From positions 2,679,501-2,743,500 of the forward strand of contig NZ_CP020474.1 of the NCBI RefSeq assembly GCF_002080415.1: a stretch of 64,000 nucleotides of DNA, in the 5' to 3' direction. Shown here one piece after another: positions 57,780 to 64,000 of this stretch. The position numbers and the translations under genes were made by a program. The DNA is from Roseovarius mucosus (lineage in GTDB: Bacteria; Pseudomonadota; Alphaproteobacteria; Rhodobacterales; Rhodobacteraceae). How positions within the stretch are numbered: the first letter of the stretch is position 1; every line of letters starts with the position of its first letter. The notes beneath the pieces were generated by a model. The model saw only the letters and a program-made list of their open reading frames with translations. It did no database searches and had not been told where the DNA came from.

Positions 57780-60700
57780 CCGTGCCGGGCCGCGCGCATG
57801 GCGCGGCGGCGGGCCATGGCATCGGCCCGCGCATCGGCCCGACCGGGGGCCGGGGCCGCAGCGGGGGTATTGGCGGGCGTCGGGGCCACGTCGCCCCGCA
57901 ATTCCGCCACACGTGCGGCCAGAGTGGCGAGTTTCGGGCAGCGGAAGATATCGGTGATGCTGAGCCGGTCGACCGCCAGCGTGCTGCGGATTTCGCGATG
58001 CGCCTGCACCGCCAACAGCGAATGACCGCCCAGATCAAAGAAACTGTCCTGCGCGCCGATCTCGGACACGCCAAGGATTCGCGCCCAGATCGCCGCGATA
58101 TCACGCTCTATCGTATTGGCAGGCGTGACCGGCTTGGGGGCGGCGGCGGGGCGGGGCGCTTTCACTTGCGTTTCCGGCGCAGGCAGCGCTTTGCGGTCCA
58201 CCTTGCGGTTGGGGGTGAGGGGGAAGTGATCGAGCAGCATGACATGCGCCGGGATCATGTGGGCGGGCAGATGCGTGGCCAGATGCGCGCGCGCGGCCTC
58301 GGGTGTGGTTGTACCGCGCAGATAGGCGACAAGGCGCATGTCGCCGGGGGTATCCTCGCGCGCCAGCACCACCGCTTGTGCGACACCTGCGCAGCCCTCG
58401 AGTGCGGCCTCGATCTCGCCCAGTTCAATGCGGTAGCCGCGCAGTTTCACTTGCGCATCGGCACGCCCGATGAAATCGAGCCGCCCGTCGGCGCGCCAGC
58501 GCACCAGATCGCCGGTGCCATAGATGCGCCCGCCCGTGCGAAACGGATCGGGGCGAAAGCGGTCTGCTGTCAGATCGTCGCGCCCGAGATAGCCGCGCGT
58601 GACGCCATCGCCGCCAATCCAGAGCTCTCCGGCTATGCCGACGGGCACTGGCTGCATCGCGGAATCCAAAACATACGCCTGCGTATTGACAATGGGCGTG
58701 CCGATGGGGCAGGGGCCGGGTGTGTCTTCGGCGGGGCCGGTGGTGGACCAGATGGTGGTTTCGGTGGGGCCATACATATTGGTCATCCGGGCGCGCGTAA
58801 CTTGACGCAACTCTTGCACCAGAGAGCCGGGCAGCGCCTCGCCGCCCAGCATGAGATACCGCAGCCGCCCGAGGGCGTGGCGGGATTCGTCATTCATGGC
58901 GATCATGCGCGCCATGGACGGTGTGCATTGCAGATGCGTGACACCGTGGCGCAGGATTTGTGCGGCGATGGAAAAGTCATCGGGCGCGATGGCCCCCACG
59001 CGGTTCGAGCGTTCCAGCACGCGGGCGAGCGGGCGCAGCCCATCAAGCACCTGTCGCGCGGGAATACCGTAGTCGATGAGGCAGGCCACCTCATCCACGC
59101 CGATGCGTTTGAGCCCTTCGACGCGGGCGACGCAATCCTCGACAGTGCCGAAAAGGCCGGACTCCTCGAAATAGCGCTCGAAGGCGAAATCGAGGATGCC
59201 GTCGAGTTCCTCTTCGCTGAGCGATCCAAGGTCCAATTCAAACGGGTTGCTCACACCTTGGGGGCGTTTGAAGGCGGGAAAGGCCCAAGCGTATTGTTTG
59301 ATGAGGGCGGCGGCGGAGCGCAGATAATCCTTCATCGGTTCGCGCGCCACGCGCCGCGCCTCGTCGCGGGTTTCGGCCACATAGCTATGCAGCATCAAGG
59401 TCACGGTAAAGGCATCCGGATCATGGCCCGCCTCGCGCAGGGCGTTGCGGTAGAGCGTGATCTTGCCCGCCACCTCGTCAATGGATTGGCCCAAGAGATG
59501 CGTCAGCACATTGGCCCCATGTGCGCCCGCCTCGCGCCATGTTTCGGGGTTGCCGGCGGTTGTCACCCAGACGGGCAGCACCTTGGACACCGGGCGCGGT
59601 TGCGTCACCACGGCGTGCATCGTGCCATCGGCGCGGGGGAATTCCACCGCCTCGCCGCGCCAGAGGCGGCGCAGATCGCGGATCGCCTCGAACATCGCGG
59701 GCTTGTTGTTGGGCGGGGTATTTTGCGGGCGCAGGATGAAATCATCAGGGTGCCAGCCGCTTGCAATCGCCAGCCCGGCGCGCCCGTTGGTGAGGTTGTC
59801 GATCACCGCCCATTCTTCGGCAATGCGGGCAGGATGGTGGAGCGGGGCCACGCAACTGCCCGCGCGCACGGCGATGTTCTGCGTGACGGCAGCGACGGCT
59901 GCGCCGGTTACCGAGGGGTTTGGATAGGGGCCTCCAAAGGCGTGGAAATGTCGCTCGGGTGTCCAGACCGCGCAAAAGCCGTGGGTATCGGCGAATTGCG
60001 CGCCCTCGAGCAGGGATTTGTATTTGTCGCGCCCGGAACCATCGTCATTGCCCCAATAATAGAGGCTGAATTGCATCCCCCGGTCAGAGGTGGCGAGCTG
60101 CCCCGACGAGACCAATGCGCGGCTTTCCTCGCCGCTGAGGATCACGGTGTAGCCGCGCGCGAGGGTGTAGAAGAGTTCGAGCACGGAAATGTCGAAATTG
60201 AGGCTGGTCACCGCAAGCCAGACGGCACCTGGTTCTGCCGGGATACGGGTATCCATCCCGGCAAAGAAATTGGCGACGTTGCGATGCGTGACCATGACGC
60301 CCTTGGGGCGGCCCGTCGAGCCGGAGGTATAGATCACATAGGCCAGATCGTCGGGGCCTGCGCCGCCGTCAACCTCTGTGTCGGGTGCCTGCGCAAGTCG
60401 AGCGTCGGTGTCGAGCGTGAGGGTCTGCGCCGTTGGCGGTAGGGTATGGGCCACGTCAGAGCGGGTGACGACCACGCGCGCGCCACTGTCGCTGAGGTAG
60501 AGCGCCAGACGTTCGGCGGGATAGGCCGGGTCCATCGGCACATAGGCCCCGCCCGCCTTCCAAATGGCCAAGGCGGTGGCCAACATATCGGCAGAGCGCG
60601 GCAGGCAGAGGCCCACCAGCACGCCGGGGCCAACGCCCATCTGGCGCAGCACATGGGCGATGCGGTTGGCGCGGGTGTCTAGGGCTGCGTAGGTGAGGGT

Positions 60701-62266
60701 TTCGGCCTCGAATACCACGGCGCGGGCCTGAGGCGTCTTGGTGATCTGGGTGGCGATCAGGCGGTGCAGGGGGCGGGCGTCATAGGGGGTGTCGGTGCGG
60801 TTCCACGCCTCTGTGACCAGCTTGCGCTCGGTCTCGGGCATGGGGGCGCGGTCGCCATGGGCAAGCGCCTCGAGCCGCCGTGCCAGCAGATCGGCCATGG
60901 CGGGCGAGAGCCGCGCCGCGTCATAGGTGAGCGTGGGCCTATCGGATAGGTCGATGGTCAGCGCCGTGCCGGGGATAAGGCCACGCCCCGCGAGACGCAG
61001 GCCGATATGAGGGGTTTGGGCTGCGTCAAACGCCGGGTCCCGGGCAAAAAGATCAAGCGCGAAGGCCCCGCGCGCCTCGGCCTCTGCGACGGCGTCGGGC
61101 AGGTCTGTTATTGCTACTGGCACCCAAGGGCAGACATGGCCCGGCCGGGCTGCGGCCTCGACCGCCGCACCTGCATAGGCGATATGCGTGGCCTCTGCGC
61201 CGCCCAAGCGCGCGGCCCAGAGGCCGATGGCGTCGAGTGCATCGGTGGGCAGATCAAGCGGGCGGCGTTCTTCTGCGCCTGCACCGTAGCCCAAGGGCAG
61301 GGTGACGGGACGCATGGCGCGCAAGGCGCTGCGCCAATAGCCATCCTGGGGCGCAAGTTCTGTCAAAAAGCCGGTGACGGCATCGGTGGTCAGCACCGAT
61401 CCCACGGCGACCTCAGTAAGATCGACCGCGCCACCCTCTGGCCCGGTCAGCGCGCTGAGCCGCAGGGCGCCAGAAGCGGTGGCAACGGTCAGGCGGGTGG
61501 CCTCGACGCTGAGAACCAGCCCCGGTGTGCCGCTGCCCGGCACGACCTCGGCCCGGCCCACGAGAAGCACGCGGCCGCCCGCAATGATCCGCGTCTTGTT
61601 GAGCGGGTTGGCATAGCCGCCGTGATCAAGCGCGCGCACCAGCCGCGCCAAGGATTCGGCGGGTTGGGTGAAATCGAGGCAGAGCCCCTCGGGGCGCTGA
61701 TCGCGGGCGAAATAGCTGCGCGCGCTGAGGTCTTGGGTCTGCGCCGTGACAGCCCCCTGTTCAAGGGCCGTGATCACATCGGCAAAGCTGTCGAGCGCTG
61801 CGGCATAGCATTTCGCGTTGAGGGTAAAGGCGGTTTCATCCCCGGCGATGTCGACCATGCGCTGTGTCAGGATGCGCCCCTCGTCTACCCCGCCTTCGAT
61901 CAGGTGCCAGGTGATGCCATGCTGTGCCTCGGCGTTCAGAATGGCCCAGACCGGCGCATTGAGACCGGCGTAGCGCGGCAGTGGGCCATCGTGGAAATTG
62001 ACCGCGCCGCCTGTGGCGCGCGCCAGCACAGTTTGCGGCAGAAGATCGAGATTGGCGATAGACAAGAGCCAGTCACAGCGTAGATCGCCCAAGCGCTCGG
62101 CCAGCCCCGGACCGGGGGGCACGATGCGCAGCCCCTTTGCCTCGGCCCAAGCCGCGACATCCGCGTGGCGGGTGATCACCGCCGCGATGCCATGCCCACG
62201 CGCGAGCCAAGCAGTGCCACAGTGCAGGGCAAGGGATTCGTTGCCGATCAAGAGGGCCTGCATCAT
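57776..62266 (-). CDS. NRPS-like enzyme: formyltransferase, split adenylation domain with inserted luciferase-like monooxygenase, carrier domain
   Basis: A 1496-residue assembly-line protein. Residues 1-300: formyltransferase like Fmt, with catalytic Asn90, His92 (NFHDGPLPRYAG) and Asp128 (GGVDEG). Residues ~330-500: a linker resembling the end of a condensation domain (TEAWNRTDTPY). Residues ~500-725: first half of an adenylation domain (VIYTSGSTGRPKGVMVTHRN, LNFDISVLEL). Residues ~728-1090: an FMN-dependent luciferase-like monooxygenase of the MupA/Atu3671 type (TIGR04020: FSLYYWGNDD, VWTPERHFHAFGGPYPNPSV). Residues ~1095-1365: second half of the adenylation domain (NMYGPTETTIW, YGTGDLVRW, Lys1355 in NRKVDR). 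Residues 1385-1455: carrier with Ser1416 (DLGGHSLLAV). Ala/Arg-rich tail. It loads, oxidises and perhaps formylates one amino acid. Confidence 0.93.
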   Translation of the reverse strand: MMQALLIGNESLALHCGTAWLARGHGIAAVITRHADVAAWAEAKGLRIVPPGPGLAERLGDLRCDWLLSIANLDLLPQTVLARATGGAVNFHDGPLPRYAGLNAPVWAILNAEAQHGITWHLIEGGVDEGRILTQRMVDIAGDETAFTLNAKCYAAALDSFADVITALEQGAVTAQTQDLSARSYFARDQRPEGLCLDFTQPAESLARLVRALDHGGYANPLNKTRIIAGGRVLLVGRAEVVPGSGTPGLVLSVEATRLTVATASGALRLSALTGPEGGAVDLTEVAVGSVLTTDAVTGFLTELAPQDGYWRSALRAMRPVTLPLGYGAGAEERRPLDLPTDALDAIGLWAARLGGAEATHIAYAGAAVEAAARPGHVCPWVPVAITDLPDAVAEAEARGAFALDLFARDPAFDAAQTPHIGLRLAGRGLIPGTALTIDLSDRPTLTYDAARLSPAMADLLARRLEALAHGDRAPMPETERKLVTEAWNRTDTPYDARPLHRLIATQITKTPQARAVVFEAETLTYAALDTRANRIAHVLRQMGVGPGVLVGLCLPRSADMLATALAIWKAGGAYVPMDPAYPAERLALYLSDSGARVVVTRSDVAHTLPPTAQTLTLDTDARLAQAPDTEVDGGAGPDDLAYVIYTSGSTGRPKGVMVTHRNVANFFAGMDTRIPAEPGAVWLAVTSLNFDISVLELFYTLARGYTVILSGEESRALVSSGQLATSDRGMQFSLYYWGNDDGSGRDKYKSLLEGAQFADTHGFCAVWTPERHFHAFGGPYPNPSVTGAAVAAVTQNIAVRAGSCVAPLHHPARIAEEWAVIDNLTNGRAGLAIASGWHPDDFILRPQNTPPNNKPAMFEAIRDLRRLWRGEAVEFPRADGTMHAVVTQPRPVSKVLPVWVTTAGNPETWREAGAHGANVLTHLLGQSIDEVAGKITLYRNALREAGHDPDAFTVTLMLHSYVAETRDEARRVAREPMKDYLRSAAALIKQYAWAFPAFKRPQGVSNPFELDLGSLSEEELDGILDFAFERYFEESGLFGTVEDCVARVEGLKRIGVDEVACLIDYGIPARQVLDGLRPLARVLERSNRVGAIAPDDFSIAAQILRHGVTHLQCTPSMARMIAMNDESRHALGRLRYLMLGGEALPGSLVQELRQVTRARMTNMYGPTETTIWSTTGPAEDTPGPCPIGTPIVNTQAYVLDSAMQPVPVGIAGELWIGGDGVTRGYLGRDDLTADRFRPDPFRTGGRIYGTGDLVRWRADGRLDFIGRADAQVKLRGYRIELGEIEAALEGCAGVAQAVVLAREDTPGDMRLVAYLRGTTTPEAARAHLATHLPAHMIPAHVMLLDHFPLTPNRKVDRKALPAPETQVKAPRPAAAPKPVTPANTIERDIAAIWARILGVSEIGAQDSFFDLGGHSLLAVQAHREIRSTLAVDRLSITDIFRCPKLATLAARVAELRGDVAPTPANTPAAAPAPGRADARADAMARRRAMRAARHG

Positions 62267-63225
62267 GGCTTGATCCTTTTTGGTCTGTTCAGCGCCGCGC
62301 CAAGATCGCCCAGCACCAGATCGCGCAGGAAATAGGGTGGGCTGCCTGCGCCCTTGCGGCGCAGAAGCCGCCAGAGCGTGCCAAGCCCGGCCCCCAGCAC
62401 ATGCGCCAGCGTGACAAGGGCGAGATAGGCCGCACCGTGGTTCTTGGTGAAATAATAGCGGCGTGAGGCGAACCAATAGGCGGGCACGCGGCCCCATCCC
62501 TTCATGCCGGTACTGACCGAGCCGATATGTTCGACCCGGCTGTCGGCGACAAAATCGGTGCGCCAGCCCGCGCGCGCGGCGCGCAGGCACAGGTCGGTTT
62601 CCTCGAAATAGAGAAAGAACCGCTCGTCAAAGCCGCCGATTTGATCAAGCACGTCTTGGCGGATCATCAGGCTGGCCCCGGCCAGCCAATCGACGGTTTG
62701 TGTGGTCTGGGGCACGGGCAGGGGCACGGTGTGATTGCGCAAAAGGCGGCTGAAGGGGCCGATCCGCGCCGCCCCTTCGAATTCGCCCAAGATCGAGGGA
62801 AAGCGAAAGCAGGTGACATGCGCTGCCCCATCGGGGCCGTGGATATAGCTGCCTGCAAGGCCGGTTTTGGGATGGGTTTCCAGATGGTCGAGCAAGGCGG
62901 CGATCGCATCCGGGGCGGGAAAGGCATCGGAATTGAGGATATAGACGTAATCAGGCTGGGTGCCGTCGCTAAGACCGGCGCGCATGCCTGCGTTATTGCC
63001 CGCGCCAAAGCCGCCGTTATGCCCGGATTGCACCACGCGCACGCGGTCCCAATCGGCTGTGGCACCCTTCATCGTTTCGAACGAGCCATCGCCGGAATTG
63101 TTGTCGACCAGCACGATTTCGCCGGCAATGCCCTGCATGGCGCGCAGAGCGGCCCCTGCCGCCTTGAGGCTCATGTCGGGTGTGCGCCAGTTGAGCACGA
63201 TTGTAAGGACGCGGGGGGCAGTCAT
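62263..63225 (-). CDS. GT2-family glycosyltransferase (rhamnosyltransferase-like) in the NRPS operon
   Basis: A 320-residue GT-A enzyme: LTIVLNWRTPDMSLKAAG, EIVLVDNNSGDGS, YILNSDAFPAPDAI, and FDERFFLYFEETDLCLRAARAGW. A C-terminal hydrophobic stretch (about 265-285) suggests membrane contact. It overlaps the NRPS start and the thioesterase stop by four bases each. In this place it could glycosylate the natural product or a lipid carrier of it. Confidence 0.9.
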   Translation of the reverse strand: MTAPRVLTIVLNWRTPDMSLKAAGAALRAMQGIAGEIVLVDNNSGDGSFETMKGATADWDRVRVVQSGHNGGFGAGNNAGMRAGLSDGTQPDYVYILNSDAFPAPDAIAALLDHLETHPKTGLAGSYIHGPDGAAHVTCFRFPSILGEFEGAARIGPFSRLLRNHTVPLPVPQTTQTVDWLAGASLMIRQDVLDQIGGFDERFFLYFEETDLCLRAARAGWRTDFVADSRVEHIGSVSTGMKGWGRVPAYWFASRRYYFTKNHGAAYLALVTLAHVLGAGLGTLWRLLRRKGAGSPPYFLRDLVLGDLGAALNRPKRIKP

Positions 63226-64000
63226 TCCGCGGCTTCCCGGTGATCGGGGGCGGCGGGTAGGGATTCGGCTGCCGCGATCACCCGGCGCAGGCGCGCGGCC
63301 AGCACGCGCACATTGGGTTCAAGCACCATGGAGTCATGCGTTCCGGGCACCTCTGTCACCTGCACCTGTGGGGCAAAGCCGGACCAGTCATTGTCAGGCA
63401 GAACATAAGCGCGCTCGCTGCTGACCCACCGCCCGTCCGAGACCTGCCATTTGCCCACCAGCGGCGGGCGGAAGAGATGCAGCGCGCCCGCCCATGGCCG
63501 CACCTGATATTTCGCGATGGCGCGGTAAAAGGCGGCTTCGATGGCGCTGTCGTGGAAGTGATGCGCGTCGGTTTCTGACGCGGGTTTGGGGCGGCGTTTG
63601 GTGATTTCCCACGCCAGCCTGCGTGCCGCCCAACGCAGCGGATAGAGCGGGCCGCCAGCCTTGAGTTCCTGCCCTTGGATCATCAGCCGGTCGCGGCGCG
63701 AGAGGGGGCGGCGCTGTGGCAGCGGCGTGTCGAGCATGACAATGAGCGCCACCTCTTCACCAGCCGCGTGCAGTTGCTGCGCCATTTCATAGGCGGTGAT
63801 ACCACCACCAGAGAAGCCACCCAAGAGATAGGGGCCGTGCGGCTGTATCTGCCGGAGTTCGCCGATCATGTCGGTTGCGGCCTCGGTCAGATCGTCATGC
63901 GGGGCCGCCCCGCCATAAAGGCCGCGTGCCTGAAGGCCGTAGAAGGGCCGATCCTCGCCCAAGAGATGGGCCAGATGCCGCAGGTTCAGCACATTGCCGA
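63222..64000 (-). CDS. Type I thioesterase domain, C-terminal part of a protein running out of the window
   Basis: At least 259 residues of alpha/beta-hydrolase fold with nucleophile Ser in LLGGFSGGGITAYEMAQ, Asp in VMLDTPLP and His in EVPGTHDSMV. It matches the thioesterase that ends NRPS/PKS chains. The frame is open at the window edge (GNVLNLRHLA), and a GTG at 63992 is within the domain, so the start is outside; a larger synthetase upstream is likely. ATGA overlap with the GT2 gene. Confidence 0.92.
   Translation of the reverse strand, partial: GNVLNLRHLAHLLGEDRPFYGLQARGLYGGAAPHDDLTEAATDMIGELRQIQPHGPYLLGGFSGGGITAYEMAQQLHAAGEEVALIVMLDTPLPQRRPLSRRDRLMIQGQELKAGGPLYPLRWAARRLAWEITKRRPKPASETDAHHFHDSAIEAAFYRAIAKYQVRPWAGALHLFRPPLVGKWQVSDGRWVSSERAYVLPDNDWSGFAPQVQVTEVPGTHDSMVLEPNVRVLAARLRRVIAAAESLPAAPDHREAAE

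Noticed and set aside
57695..60442. 915-codon plus-strand frame opposite the NRPS-like gene
   Set aside because: Antisense shadow; no domain or ribosome site, while the minus strand shows complete NRPS motifs.

Overview
The window is GC-rich alphaproteobacterial DNA, most likely from a Roseobacter-group member of the Rhodobacterales. This rests on the gene content (bchE/bchJ bacteriochlorophyll genes, a TAXI-type TRAP transporter, DUF484-xerC, a COG0523-DUF1826 zinc pair, fused acetate-signalling genes) and on the very frequent 4-base ATGA/GTGA overlaps between genes. No rRNA, tRNA, CRISPR array, insertion sequence or prophage was seen. It reads as ordinary chromosome with several accessory islands.

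Layout. 1-6.5 kb: 3' end of RNase R, then a five-gene overlapping minus-strand operon (MltB-type lytic transglycosylase, two PqiA proteins, PqiB, PqiC) for envelope lipid transport. 6.6-8.8 kb: katG with its own terminator. 9.0-12.1 kb: fatty-acid operon (acyl-CoA ligase, APH-like phosphotransferase, hotdog thioesterase). 12.1-16.1 kb: SitABCD/TroABCD-type Mn/Zn/Fe ABC importer behind a Fur-like box and an apparently leaderless promoter. 16.0-24.7 kb: exopolysaccharide genes (WecG/TagA, two oxidoreductase/epimerase pairs, one of them fused, GT4, GT2, and a BY-kinase broken by a one-base loss in a long hexanucleotide repeat). 24.7-31.1 kb: xerC, DUF484, a methyltransferase, a TAXI-TRAP transporter and N-formylglutamate deformylase. 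31.4-36.2 kb: a membrane protein with a degenerate M48-like domain, uraD and uraH (urate breakdown), a YmdB-like phosphoesterase and an SLC13 permease. 36.2-39.8 kb: bchJ and bchE with FnrL-like and PpsR-like sites, yebC and a DUF305 protein. 39.9-44.5 kb: a palindromic repeat cluster, uvrB, and a Zur-box-preceded zinc operon.

44.8-54.9 kb is one plus-strand acetate block: acs, adk, DUF4212 small subunit, ActP-like symporter, a cNMP/CBS/DUF294 protein, a small membrane protein, a single-domain response regulator, and a PAS/kinase-like protein fused to a DnaQ-type 3'-5' exonuclease. Acs makes AMP, adenylate kinase recycles it, the symporter brings acetate in, and the last genes look like a signalling arm.

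55.1-64 kb: a possible small RNA with a strong terminator, a CoA-binding protein, a Wzz-type chain-length protein, and a minus-strand natural-product operon entering from the right edge. That operon holds a thioesterase, a GT2 enzyme, a 1496-residue NRPS-like protein (formyltransferase, then an adenylation domain split by a flavin luciferase-like monooxygenase, then a carrier domain), and a phosphopantetheinyl transferase. It is the most distinctive biosynthetic system in the window. The PAS-exonuclease/receiver pair and the frameshifted repeat kinase are the other strongest leads.
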